This document shows, in pieces, positions 8,498 to 17,835 of a stretch of DNA of 24,413 nt (position 1 is its first letter; each line of letters starts with the position of its first letter). The DNA is from Asparagopsis taxiformis (lineage: Eukaryota > Rhodophyta > Florideophyceae > Bonnemaisoniales > Bonnemaisoniaceae), in NCBI GenBank assembly GCA_030407315.1, contig JALQPE010000963.1, forward strand, positions 1 to 24,413, read 5' to 3'. A program made the position numbers and the translations under genes. Under the pieces are notes generated by a model, which had not been told where the DNA came from, ran no database searches, and was given only the letters and a program-made list of their open reading frames with translations.

Positions 8498-9646
8498 CTA
8501 ATCACTCATCGAAATGTACTCTTCTATGGTGGGGGGGCTACAATCGAAGTATAGACTTGTTTGTGATCCATATATGCAGGTATGGAAGTTAGTCAAAACA
8601 CATGCACATATGTACCAAAGTCCAACCGGAGACATTCCCACTCGCAATTTGCGTGGATAGTCTAAATGCGTGAAGTATTTCTTAACTTCATGAAACGCCC
8701 ATTCTACAGATATGCGCGCGGAAGCCATTCTTTTGTTGAATAGTGCTTCCTCCTCAAAGATATATGGCTGCCGAAATCCTACCATCATATAAGGCCTCAA
8801 AACGTATGCTGAATCCGCATAAACGTAGAATTGCCTTCCATGCACCATAAGCGATTGCTGAAGACTCTGTTCAAGTTCTGAATTGCGAAACAGAATAATG
8901 TCATGACGGCGGCCTTCGATAGGACCAAATACGTTGAAAATAAGCCCATCTGGAAGCGTCATCGCTTGAAATTTAATACAATTTCGTCGTTTGTGGCCAT
9001 TGTAAGTTGCTCTTTGCATGCTTCCCTTCGGCCTCGATATGTATATGTTAGTGGCATCTATAAAACCCACGCAGCTATCTAGTGGTGCCCCAGATTCATG
9101 AACCTTTGAAGCATACATATTACTTCTTTCCTGTATGAACGAAGAACAGAACGAGGTCACCAAAGTTTTGAATTCTTCATGAAATAGTTCCAGAGCAAAG
9201 TAGAATATCTCACATAGCGCTGTAGAAGATCTATGAAACTCTTCCTCGAGATCTCTCCAAATGCAAGGTGAGCTGAGACGTCGGAGCAGCAAACAGAATG
9301 CCTCTGTTCCAGTGGCTTTGTACTCCCCTCTCTCCGTTTTCAGAATAATTCCCTGCCAGCCCATTGCATATAGAATCCTGTTCAACTCCACCTTTCCAAA
9401 TCTGAACCTTCGCAAGCATTCGAAGTCGTCAAGCTCATGTAAGTCGAATCTTCCAGCATATATTTTTGCCTTTCGCTCAAGACGGAGCATGTAATCAGAG
9501 TATTCTTCTGCAGCTGCCTTCAACATCATTGCCGAAATCATAGGCGCTTTCATGACACTACATGTTGTTACGGCCAAAAGGCAGGTCCCCGTCTTCGTTC
9601 TCGAACGGGAAACGGTATGTTGTCTTTGTGTACGAACTCGGGTCAT
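8498..9646 (-). CDS. PIF/Harbinger (HARBI1-like) DDE transposase
   Basis: The enzyme cuts and joins the transposon ends. I chose ATG at 9646 (382 residues); the frame opens 15 bases earlier with a GTG. Residue numbers are from that ATG. An N-terminal helical region is followed by a DDE_Tnp_4-type catalytic core: FIDATNIYISRP with D197, YNGHKRRNCIKFQ (about 205-217), IEGRRHDIILFRNS with D249, YADSAYVLRPYM with D278, and RISVEWAF with E315. D197, D278 and E315 fit the catalytic triad. Length matches the family and there is no internal stop, in contrast to every other reading frame in the element. It faces inward from the right TIR, about 100 bp from the repeat's inner edge, and would be driven by the TATA box at 9823-9829. 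The SANT-like partner in this copy is broken, so movement would depend on a partner from another copy or on readthrough of short introns. Confidence 0.9.
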   Translation of the reverse strand: MTRVRTQRQHTVSRSRTKTGTCLLAVTTCSVMKAPMISAMMLKAAAEEYSDYMLRLERKAKIYAGRFDLHELDDFECLRRFRFGKVELNRILYAMGWQGIILKTERGEYKATGTEAFCLLLRRLSSPCIWRDLEEEFHRSSTALCEIFYFALELFHEEFKTLVTSFCSSFIQERSNMYASKVHESGAPLDSCVGFIDATNIYISRPKGSMQRATYNGHKRRNCIKFQAMTLPDGLIFNVFGPIEGRRHDIILFRNSELEQSLQQSLMVHGRQFYVYADSAYVLRPYMMVGFRQPYIFEEEALFNKRMASARISVEWAFHEVKKYFTHLDYPRKLRVGMSPVGLWYICACVLTNFHTCIYGSQTSLYFDCSPPTIEEYISMSD

Positions 9647-9745
9647 TTCTTGATAGAACACTTTTCTTCCCCCTGTTCATCAACTGCTCTTTCGTTCACG
9701 ACCAGGGTCTTCATTTTCAAACATTTATACCCAATGTATCCCAAC

Positions 9746-10493
9746 CGCGCATCCATACAACCATGCTATCACCCATCTGCATAAGGGTGATTTATAGCAC
9801 TGATGACACTTCTGCTCATTCATTTTATAGAATATCCCACGATGTGTTGCTATTCTCACGGAACTGCATTCATTCCGATGAAGAATACCTGCACTGCTGT
9901 AGAACCACTGCACAGAATATAGAGAGCAACGGTACGATTTGCAAAGGATTACAAATTGATCGCAGATGACGTTAGGTTTGCGTTCTGCACGGCGCACACC
10001 AAACGTCATCGTCGATGAATTTCACAACCATGGCTTCTCGGAGTGCTGGACAAGCAGGCAGTGCTAGTTGCAAAGGCATATCTCACTTCAACTGACTGCC
10101 TTTCGAAATTGATTAATTGCTTGCAGCTAAGCTGAGGCCGCAGCTTTTCATCTGTCTTGGCGTTCGCATGCAAAGACAGCCAAATGAGATTGATGAGTGC
10201 AAAATCTCGCGCAGTGCAGCAGCATATCTCAGGATCTCGATTCGGGGACAACTGTCTTTTACTATAGCGCGTTACTAGGAGCGAGGCCGTTACGTCACAC
10301 AATTAAACTTTCGAGCAAAACTTCTACTTCTCTAGCCCTAACATTTACGCTGTAAGATCGTAACCCAGTTCCCCCCAGGCGTACGTATGCCAAAACTCGG
10401 CTCCGTACTGGCACCGCCTGCTGAGCAAAATGCGCCACAAACATTTCCATGCAATTTCCATATATTCCCATATGGCAACACCAGAAATCGTCT
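9746..10493 (-). repeat. right terminal inverted repeat, 748 bp
   Basis: It is the inverted copy of 2259-3007, one base shorter (a T of the left copy at 2854 is missing) and with one substitution. Its outer end reads ...AATCGTCT before the GGT duplication. The minus-strand frame at 10006-10302 is the mirror of the one in the left TIR and is not called a gene. Confidence 0.93.
9823..9829 (-). promoter_or_regulatory. inward TATA box in the right TIR
   Basis: TATAAAA on the minus strand, about 177 bp ahead of the transposase ATG at 9646. It is the TIR counterpart of the box at 2924-2930. Confidence 0.5.
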
Positions 10494-10496
10494 GGT
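10494..10496. repeat. target site duplication GGT, right copy
   Basis: It follows the outer end of the right TIR directly and matches 2256-2258. Immediately beyond is a small palindrome, taagga...tcctta (10496-10513), in the old target sequence. Confidence 0.65.
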
Positions 10497-11079
10497 AAGG
10501 AAGAATCTCCTTATAACACCGAGGATAATCTAACATTAACCAAAACGGAGTATTAAAGGCACTCTCCAGTGCAGAGCACTGCTAAAGTTCGTGGGTGTCT
10601 TATAATTACTGCTCGTACTGTACACTGAGACACACGAGTAATACACTGATACAACCTGTATTTTATACCGCCGCCGTATCAGACCACACAATAAACACAT
10701 GACATTACGATCCTCAACATCATCAGAAAGGCTATGCTCGCCATTCTAATTTAACCATCATTAACAATCATGGACTAATTCTGGTGAGCCCTCTCATGGG
10801 ATTGCTTTAAATTTTTAAAAGACTTTAAGGGGATTTCTACTCCATTCAGCCTGTTGGGATATCCATATAACCAGGTGACATGCCAACTCTAGTGTCTGCG
10901 CTGGCATAACATTCTTTCTAGTCTAACACAGCCCTCATATGATGCCACTTGTACTATAGAAACTAGAGTAGCGGTGAAATTTTATTCTGCCATTTCCTGG
11001 TAGTTGGGTTCCATCCAGTGCCGTAAATAACGACAGCTACGGCTCCCTGCTCTGTTCATCTCGTCTGATTGCAAGAAAT
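10497..11079. other. gene-free stretch right of the transposon
   Basis: Apart from the short palindrome next to the insertion point I see no gene, RNA or clear repeat. It is AT-richer than the transposon. Confidence 0.5.
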
Positions 11080-12060
11080 TTGCATACGCTCTATCGTGCT
11101 GGTCACGTCTCTCTTTGGATCTTCAGTATCCTCATGAAAGACTGTAGCGCTTCAGAAGAAATAGTGGTACTTCATTGCTGGAATGAAAGACTGAAAAGTA
11201 GACATGGCTCGACCATGTATTACGTCTCGTTGCGTCCATCAAGGCGCATTAATTTTCTGAACAAGTATCTTTTTCCATCGTTCTGTTGAGATACTTTGAA
11301 GAATCAAAATGCTTTCGAATCATTTCTGTCCTGTAATCTGAGAAAGTCAGCATTTCCTTGAATGTCAACGATGCAGCGGACGAGCTCTGTTACCAATCTA
11401 ACCTTCTTCAAATCGCATTACTTCTTGACATCAGATAATTCCATTATCTTCCTGAAGAAAAGTGACCTGAGATTAAACCGTCATGGCACCGTTTTCCGCA
11501 TTGTTTTGGTTGGTATGTTCTGTAGTACACGTGCATTCAATCGCAACAATGATCCAGTAGACCAATGGGTCTAACATCAGAAAAGGTTTTCGACCCGGTT
11601 GCATTTGCACTGGAAGCAATACTTTTCTCGAGAATATATCTTGTTTTGCTTCTCTTGTATGGTTGTGTTTTTGAAGTATCGCTTTTTTTCATGCCGTGGG
11701 ATTATGCTGAGGCATCTTTGCATTGTGGAAAGTGCCCATCAAACAAATTATAGAAGGTCTCTCGGCACAATCTGTAAAGTTGAGAAGTGACGGAAACAAG
11801 AGAAGAAATCGGAGATGACTTGCCGTTCTCAGAATATCATGTTTAAGAAGTTGTACTCTTTCGCCCATAGAAATCCTCATAAGCCCAGGAAAGAATCCTG
11901 TCTCAATATAGTTGGCCATAGCGGTTCATTTGAAGGAGAGTTTAGTTCGTCACGCTGTCAAACACAAACAAAGAATGATACTCACTTTAACTTTGCTTTG
12001 CCTAGTGCGAGAAGAAGCGTGACAATATCATAACAAATATCAGTAGAATGGTTCATCCTT
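11080..12060 (-). pseudogene. scattered decayed coding sequence, possibly cullin-like
   Basis: No long frame exists, yet neighbouring minus-strand frames give protein-like pieces in a sensible order: LYRLCRETFYNLFDGHF (about 11720-11790), then VRLVTELVRCI.DIQGNADF and FKEMLTFSDYRTEMIRKHF (11330-11410), LMDATRR (about 11230-11250), and SSNEVPLFLLKRYS with DPKRDVTSTIERM (11100-11180). The order of a conserved LLxxI segment, a helical LLxxML-like segment, a T..YY-like step and a (V/E)PxFLKR segment recalls the cullin repeat region, but frame changes are frequent and no single block is diagnostic. It may be an old pseudogene of another helical protein, or chance. Confidence 0.28.
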
Positions 12061-12450
12061 GAGAATTTCAGTAGAGCAGTCCTTTCGATAAACTAATCAG
12101 CCTGAAACACATCTCGACTGAAAATGCATCACTAGCAAATCCACGTAGGATCGCTCCATACAACTTGTTTGTAGTTTATCTTTTCATTTCGCATATGCAA
12201 TCTCATTATCTCTCTATGATAAAATCCTCTTCCCTGAAAGTTGTTTGGTCGATGCTAGAGAAAGCGCGGATAATCGATGCTTGTGAACATTGTTGAAAAG
12301 CAACTACAGCCAAAAATCCCTGAAACTTTTCTGGGCCCCCATACGTTTTGAAGGGATGGACACAACGCCTCTTTTAGAATACGCAGGAACTTTCACGATG
12401 TGCAGGTGTAGCATCTTTCCCAGATTTCCAGGACTGTAGCTTTTCTTCAC
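12061..12450. other. upstream region of the secreted protein gene
   Basis: No coding sequence is visible. It precedes the TATA box of the secreted gene at 12568 and probably holds its regulatory sequence; I recognise no specific site. Confidence 0.4.
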
Positions 12451-12458
12451 TATAAAAG
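12451..12458 (+). promoter_or_regulatory. TATA box of the two-module secreted protein gene
   Basis: TATAAAAG stands 117 bp ahead of the ATG at 12568. That spacing gives a leader of roughly 85-90 nt, close to that of the other secreted genes here. The leader contains AC-rich runs like those upstream of the gene at 23953. Confidence 0.65.
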
Positions 12459-12567
12459 CAAAGTTTCATCTGCCTGAGACGTTAAATCCTTCTATCTTCC
12501 TCAAACTGAACACATCAACAGAAAACAAACCATTCTTCATCGATACAGATTCAACAGCACACCCGCA

Positions 12568-13089
12568 ATGAAAGCAGCAACTCTTTTCGCCACACTTCTC
12601 CTATTTACGGTATCATTCGCTGCTGAAGCAGCTCCTGATGTTGAAGCAGTTCCAGCAGTCAGAGTTGACGATGCAGGGCTTTCTGAGCCTCAAGTTGAAG
12701 ATTTAGATACCATGGAAGCCGATGCTGAAGTTCCCACCGCCAATCGCAACACATATTGTCCAGAAGTATGTGTAGTACGTGGTCGTGCATTCAGCCAATG
12801 TAGATATTTGGCAGGATGTACAGTTGCGAGATGTTTCAGGCCTCGACATCGATATTCTCGTCGTTCACTATTCAAGTGTACGCAAATTCGGACTCGTCCT
12901 CCGACTACTACTACTACGACGACGACGACGACGACGACTAGGCCTCCCTGTCCGAATATTTGCCGTTTCGGTCGTGGTTCCAGACGTTTGGCAGTGAGAG
13001 AATGCCATTTCTACAGGTACTGCAAGGTCGGTCGCTGTGTCGTCCACAGTCCGTACTACAAGCAAGGATTCTGGTGTACGGATCATTAG
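12568..13089 (+). CDS. secreted two-module six-cysteine protein with poly-Thr linker
   Basis: The product has 173 residues. Residues 1 to about 22 are a signal peptide (MKAATLFATLLLFTVSFAAE). About 23-60 is an acidic Val/Glu/Asp-rich propeptide-like segment. Residues 64-104 and 128-170 are two copies of one cysteine module with the pattern C-x3-C-x(9 or 13)-C-x5-C-x4-C-x(12-14)-C (C64, C68, C78, C84, C89, C104 and C128, C132, C146, C152, C157, C170). The modules are joined by RPP-T12-RPP, encoded by an ACT/ACG repeat. Both modules are rich in Arg and Lys. A signal, an acidic pro-part and cationic cysteine modules make an architecture seen in secreted defence peptides and in cell-wall proteins, but I recognise no named family and assign no function. 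An AATAAA lies at 13218-13223. Confidence 0.85.
   Translation: MKAATLFATLLLFTVSFAAEAAPDVEAVPAVRVDDAGLSEPQVEDLDTMEADAEVPTANRNTYCPEVCVVRGRAFSQCRYLAGCTVARCFRPRHRYSRRSLFKCTQIRTRPPTTTTTTTTTTTTRPPCPNICRFGRGSRRLAVRECHFYRYCKVGRCVVHSPYYKQGFWCTDH
12905..12940 (+). repeat. ACT/ACG trinucleotide microsatellite coding for poly-Thr
   Basis: A run of twelve Thr codons, first ACT then ACG, forms the linker between the two cysteine modules. Slippage here would change linker length in steps of one residue without breaking the frame. Confidence 0.9.
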
Positions 13090-13217
13090 AATGGTATGAC
13101 CATTGTTCATTTAACAGTCACGTGGTAGATTGCTTCTGCTGCCCTGTTTTAATGAGATATATGCGTACGGGAACGGACGCATGTATGTTTCTGCATTTCG
13201 TGCAAGAGGCATAATAG

Positions 13218-13223
13218 AATAAA
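13218..13223 (+). terminator. AATAAA polyadenylation signal
   Basis: It lies about 130 bp after the stop codon of the secreted protein gene and is the nearest canonical signal. Confidence 0.4.
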
Positions 13224-14089
13224 TTAGGTTAGAATGATAAATTGTTTCTCTTTTGTTGGAATGGAAAATGATTCATCAGTGAGGCATGGATTACTTAGCA
13301 GAAGATGGTTCTGCCGCCATGTTCGTGATTGAAGCGCGTTATTACGAGAGGGAAGTGAAATAAATGCGAGGTAACTCATGAGCTATATGACATGTGGTTC
13401 ATTTAAGCATTGAATAATTTCCTAGGATGACTAGAAAAAAATTGGAAACGTTGGTGGTCAGAGCACTTCCAAAGATCACTCTGTTTGACTTTTTTAATAG
13501 TGCAACTTCACCGAATAAGGATCCAGCTATATGACGAGTAACAATGATGAATTATATGAAGGTTTCTAGTGCATAGTTGCCGATGTTTATACGAACACCA
13601 ACGACAATCTAGAAAATGCTTCCAAAGCATTTGTCCAAAAATGAGTAAGTACATGTATAAGACAAGCAATCAACCCGTATCTGAAAGTATGTTGAAGTCG
13701 TTCTTAGCCATAGTCTTGATTCGAACTGCTGACAGCCATTGCGACGAGTTCCACATTGTTTTCAATCTGATTTGCTCTCAGGATGGCATTCTCTATTTTC
13801 TCTGTCATGGATAGCAATGATTGGATTTCGACCCCTGCATCTATGCCGCACGTTTGAAACGCCGAACAGAACAAGGAAGCAAAATACTGTCAGCTCGTTT
13901 CAAAGTAGTTACGATGACGCATCATAAATCCCTGAAGCTTTTAGCTATTCACCCACTCGCACAAAGCTGACACAACAGTTGCAAACGAATACAACTTTTA
14001 TCTCATACACCATCGATATTCCGACTAACCCTAATTCCCACTATATCTGATTCTAAAATATGACTCCCAAATTCCAACAACTCAAATCT
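13224..14089. other. gene-free stretch
   Basis: The longest frame (13569-13814 plus, 81 codons) has no signal peptide, domain or TATA box and I do not call it. No repeats or RNA genes are visible. Confidence 0.5.
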
Positions 14090-15025
14090 TCACGTACAGG
14101 CGCTCGGCTTCAAGTTTCGTAGCCTTCCGCGCACGTCACCAGGAGAGCACCTGTTTCCAAAGCATCTCACCAGCACAATGCTGAACATTTCGAACTTGGA
14201 ACTTCGTCCCGAGATGCAAATCTGAAATCGTTCTCCACTTCCCACTGTTGTGATCAGGTAATGCCCATTATGGTCAATTGTCTTCAGCATGTCCGCCATT
14301 CGGTAGCGTCCAAGATTCTGGAAGCCTTTCACATACGATTTCACCAGTCCGCGGAAACGACCATTCTTGAATGGCCTGAAACCCTTGCTTGACTTGATCC
14401 ATACGTCATTGTGTTCCTTGTTGTGAGGAGATGCCGTTATTGCTGTGGTGTAATACTGTCCACCTTCTGTTAGGCGGATGTTGAAGCACTTGACCCCTCG
14501 ACGTCCAGCCCCAATAATTGCTCTTGAATTTCTTTCTTTCTCGAACACGATACCCTTATAACCACCTCTGCTCACCGGAGACCATCCTTGTTCCGGCTTC
14601 GAATTACCCAAACTAATTACTACTCTGTCCGTTCCAGTGAATGTACATCCTTTGCGAGCTTTCGTAGGCCTCCGGACGCGCAGTCGACGACGATGCCTCA
14701 TGGCCTTTCGGTATGATTTCCTCTCAGTGCTAGCCATGGCTAGTTGTGGTTGCAGTTGATGACATACCCCTTTTAGAAAGGATCCCGAACATGCCATTGA
14801 TAGGGATTTATCGGCGTCCATTTCACAGAACTCACAAGCGCTCCTCAAACATGCTAAAGATTGCATCTCTGCAGCAGTTCGACTGCGGCATACTTGACTC
14901 ATGCGAGCGACATCTTCAAGACACTCATTTCCTTGATTGATGCATGATACAGCATAGAATGACCTCGCCGACGAGAGGGAGGATAGTGAAAGCGTAGCAA
15001 TGGCCAACCACACGAAGATCTGCAT
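14090..15025 (-). CDS. secreted HNDVW-family protein, paralogue 1
   Basis: I start at ATG 15025 (MQIFVWLAIATLSLSSLSSA, a good signal peptide, 311 residues); an in-frame ATG at 15049 is also possible, and the frame is open further up only from non-ATG codons. After the signal comes a module with eight cysteines, C-x6-C-x10-C-x12-C-x4-C-x2-C-x11-C-x8-C, then a very basic linker (RKAMRHRRRLRVRRPTKARK). The C-terminal domain starts at CTFTGTDRVVISLG and contains EGGQYYTTAIT.SPH, EHNDVWIKS.KGF, KGFQNLGR, DHNGHYLIT and ICISGRSSKFEMF, with six cysteines. All 14 cysteines are conserved in paralogue 2 (18964-19872). I do not recognise the family. The protein is predicted to be exported; no enzymatic motif is evident. 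Its linker is arginine-rich where the other two copies have Pro/Thr/Ala linkers. Confidence 0.85.
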   Translation of the reverse strand: MQIFVWLAIATLSLSSLSSARSFYAVSCINQGNECLEDVARMSQVCRSRTAAEMQSLACLRSACEFCEMDADKSLSMACSGSFLKGVCHQLQPQLAMASTERKSYRKAMRHRRRLRVRRPTKARKGCTFTGTDRVVISLGNSKPEQGWSPVSRGGYKGIVFEKERNSRAIIGAGRRGVKCFNIRLTEGGQYYTTAITASPHNKEHNDVWIKSSKGFRPFKNGRFRGLVKSYVKGFQNLGRYRMADMLKTIDHNGHYLITTVGSGERFQICISGRSSKFEMFSIVLVRCFGNRCSPGDVRGRLRNLKPSACT

Positions 15026-15131
15026 TCTGTCCCGAAGGAGATGAAGCATGTGCTGAGACGATTTCCCAATGCGCTTGTTCAAGTAGTAGATATCTGTCAA
15101 ATTCGAGGCCGCCTTCTCTCTCCATTAAGCG

Positions 15132-15137
15132 TTTATA
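15132..15137 (-). promoter_or_regulatory. TATA box of HNDVW paralogue 1
   Basis: TATAAA on the minus strand (catataaacg), 107 bp ahead of ATG 15025, matching the spacing at the other secreted genes and so supporting that start over longer versions. Confidence 0.6.
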
Positions 15138-16947
15138 TGCGCAAGGCAGTAGCGATCAACTTCAATTGTTTTCCAAATGTAGCTTGAGGAGACCTCAGTC
15201 CACCGATATTTGCCATTCGCATGCCACCTAGAAATTGGCTATGTTGATGGGCAAATCCAGTCTATTGGTCTCTGTCGATGATCCGGGAAGCAAGCACTCT
15301 CAGGATTCGGAAAGGCATTCACAAGAAGCATGGCGACGCGTAAATCATGTTTTGCAGTCGAGTTGTGCGATATGGGACTGCACGGAGGGTATAAGATTGT
15401 TGTTACCCAGTTGGAAAATTGGTTTTTGATCTTGTGCTACTTCGACTGTGCCCTTGACTACTGCAATATTTGTTTGGTATCGATGTTGGCTTGTATGGGT
15501 AGTAATGTCTAGAATCATATGTCCGTTGATAAGCAATCGGATTGGGAACTGGCACAACAAATGTCGAGAGCAATTCTACGTGTTGACAATGGCGCAGTAA
15601 GGATTAGATCCTAGTCCGCCGTTGTATGATGTTTGAACAAGTGCAATTCTCATAGGGTGATGTTTTGGATACTGCAAGGGTGCCCTTGAGGGTACATGTT
15701 CGTTAAGCGAATTGACTTGCGATGCAACCCTGTATCATCCTGTATCATTGAGAGTGAAGATGAGATCGCCATGTGGATGAAGTTATTTGAAAGCCACGTT
15801 TGATTAGAAAAGGGGATGATGTGACCTCGGTCATTGCACGATTCCAGACACCCCTCCAGCAATAAGGGCAGTTCGCGGGTGCGCAGACTTTGTGTGGTTG
15901 GGAAGCCAAGCTCGATTCAATAACACGTGGCTGCAACTGTTAACGGAACAAATTTACGTCAACGTACAATTTGTCGGCGTGTGTCAATACAGTCAGTCAG
16001 GCGACCAAGTGAGACACTCAAGACCGCTCGTGTAAGACAGCTGTAGCAGAATTCAGCTGTTGCAGCTATACGTTTCCACTCAACTTGTTGAGCTACTCAT
16101 GTGATCAGATGTGAAGCGGGAAGGATTGATTAAATTCAGCATCTAACGCTGCCAAATTGACTACATTTGAGTCGAGAAGCAGAAGTTTGAGAGTGCTGCT
16201 CGGTATTGTCTAGTTGAGAGAGATGCTTGTTTCAGATGTCTCAGGAGGACGGGTATTCTGCGAATGATTGCATGAGCCGATGAGATATTTCGTCGGTGAT
16301 CCTATGAAAATTGCCGGGCACCGCTTTGGTGAGTTGGCGAGTTGCCAGTCAATTCCAAGCTCGTGAAGTCATCGACGAGGTTGATCACGCTCAACACACT
16401 ATGTAACCCAATTTGAAATAGTTTCATGGTTTTCCAAAACTAAACTATATTTAAATAATATTCGTTTTTGTCCATATTTCATAATGCCGTTGCCGAAGCG
16501 ACAAGTGTCGCTGCACAGACAATAGCACGGCATCTCTGGGATCAATTTATTTAGGTTTCTTTACTGTAATCTGTTCCACGGGTGCCCCAATATTTTGGAA
16601 ACGCGCCCCTGTTCAGCGACGCAAGCCAGGTGGAACGTCAGAGGATCAAATCGATCAAGCAATATCGCCATGATGTGATTGTTCAGCTACCAACGTCACA
16701 TCATTATAACAACACAAAGCAACAATGGATTTAACAATGAAACCTTTCACGCACTGACTCAACCTAGTTCTACTATCAAGGATGAGTCGATGATACATCA
16801 TACAGACATATCCTCAGTACGTAATTTCTTAAACAAATGGGATACAGCATTTCTACACATGTACGCAATCATTCAAGTATTGCGCCCGGCGTTCCCCAAC
16901 TGGCAATTATGCCACAAAGAGTAATCCACCAAGACGCCATATCATCT
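15138..16947. other. long gene-free stretch
   Basis: Only short frames without domains occur (for example 15235-15429 plus and 15650-15862 minus). An AT-rich patch lies at about 16430-16480. I see no repeat, RNA gene or transposon end. Confidence 0.5.
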
Positions 16948-17835
16948 CTAAGCCTTCTGGCGTCGGCGCTCAGCACGCATCCTCTCTTCCAGTGCCATGA
17001 GTCTGTTCTGCAGCGCTTTTTCCACGCTGATTAGGTCTGCATTCTGCCTAGCGACCAGTGCACCAGTTTCCACCCTCTCTGTCCTCGTCTTTGTCAGTTT
17101 GGCCCAATACGATTCACGAGTAGTAAGCTTCTTCAATGCAGAATCTTTGTCACGCGGCTCATCGCCATTATCCAATTTATTCAGCCTCTTCACCAGATCA
17201 GCTTCACGCTCTCCAGCTTCCCTGTTTAGTTTCTTCATCATTGTATTAGATCGAATCCTCTGTTTTCCAACTTCACTAATCAATCTCCTGCAGGCAGCAA
17301 TTTCACGTACATCACGCGCTGCTTTGCTGCCCTTCGCATACCTTGCATCCCTTCTAGCTGTTTCAACTTTCTTGGTTGCAATCAACAGCGGCATGCTGTC
17401 GTTATATTTCTCCACCCACGCTTTGCAATTCTCAGGCGTAATTGTACTGTCTGCATACAACACACGTAGAGCATCAGTGAGATCATTCCAGCGAGCTCTC
17501 TGAGCTGAAGTTGTTCCAGAAAGCGCAGTGCGCAGACGCTTCCAGTCTGCTCGTGGCGGAGAAGAGCCCTTTTTCCATTGAGAGTACATCTCCTTTTCGC
17601 GAACTGTGAGCAAACCATGAACGAGCTCCTCTGGAGAACTGATCGCTACATCGACATCGTCTCCAAGAGCGGTCGCTAACGAACTGCCAGAAAAGAGAAG
17701 CGCTGTTGCATCAGCTGCGAAACGTGCCCATTCTGAGTTCTTTGCCGACTCGCGTGGAATCGAAAGTCTCTTAGAGTGGGAGTAGGACAAGTCTCCGTCA
17801 GGTTTAGAGCGACGAGCCGAGGTTCGTGACGTCAT
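16948..17835 (-). CDS. charged coiled-coil protein of unknown function
   Basis: It has 295 residues, starting at the ATG at 17835 and ending with TAG. Residues 1 to about 30 are basic and probably disordered (TSRTSARRSKP). About 33-160 looks like a folded, helical region containing WARFAADATALLFSG, EELVHGLLTVREKEMYSQW, WNDLTDALRVLYAD and NCKAWVEKYNDSM. From about 160 to the end it is rich in Lys, Arg, Glu and Leu with heptad-like spacing (EAGEREADLVKRLNKLD, KALQNRLMALEERMRAERRR), suggesting a coiled coil. There is no signal peptide, membrane segment or enzyme motif, so it should be an intracellular, perhaps nuclear or cytoskeletal, scaffold. I do not recognise the family. The long uninterrupted frame and the sensible amino-acid makeup make it a likely real gene. 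No TATA box is evident upstream, unlike the secreted genes. Confidence 0.75.
   Translation of the reverse strand: MTSRTSARRSKPDGDLSYSHSKRLSIPRESAKNSEWARFAADATALLFSGSSLATALGDDVDVAISSPEELVHGLLTVREKEMYSQWKKGSSPPRADWKRLRTALSGTTSAQRARWNDLTDALRVLYADSTITPENCKAWVEKYNDSMPLLIATKKVETARRDARYAKGSKAARDVREIAACRRLISEVGKQRIRSNTMMKKLNREAGEREADLVKRLNKLDNGDEPRDKDSALKKLTTRESYWAKLTKTRTERVETGALVARQNADLISVEKALQNRLMALEERMRAERRRQKA

Larger units (their letters stand above)
2259..10493. mobile_element. 8.2 kb PIF/Harbinger-type transposon with captured host-gene fragments
   Basis: The ends are long, almost identical inverted repeats (2259-3007 and 9746-10493) starting AGACGATTTCTGGTG, flanked by GGT on both sides. Inside are the two genes expected of a Harbinger: a DDE transposase (8498-9646 minus) and a Myb/SANT-like DNA-binding protein (about 3232-4709 plus). 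Each is transcribed inward from its own TIR. Between them lie fragments of two unrelated host genes, V-ATPase subunit a and VPS13. The two TIRs differ by one substitution and one 1-bp indel, which implies recent insertion or recent homogenisation. Long TIRs and cargo make it larger than typical Harbingers of a few kb. Confidence 0.85.
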
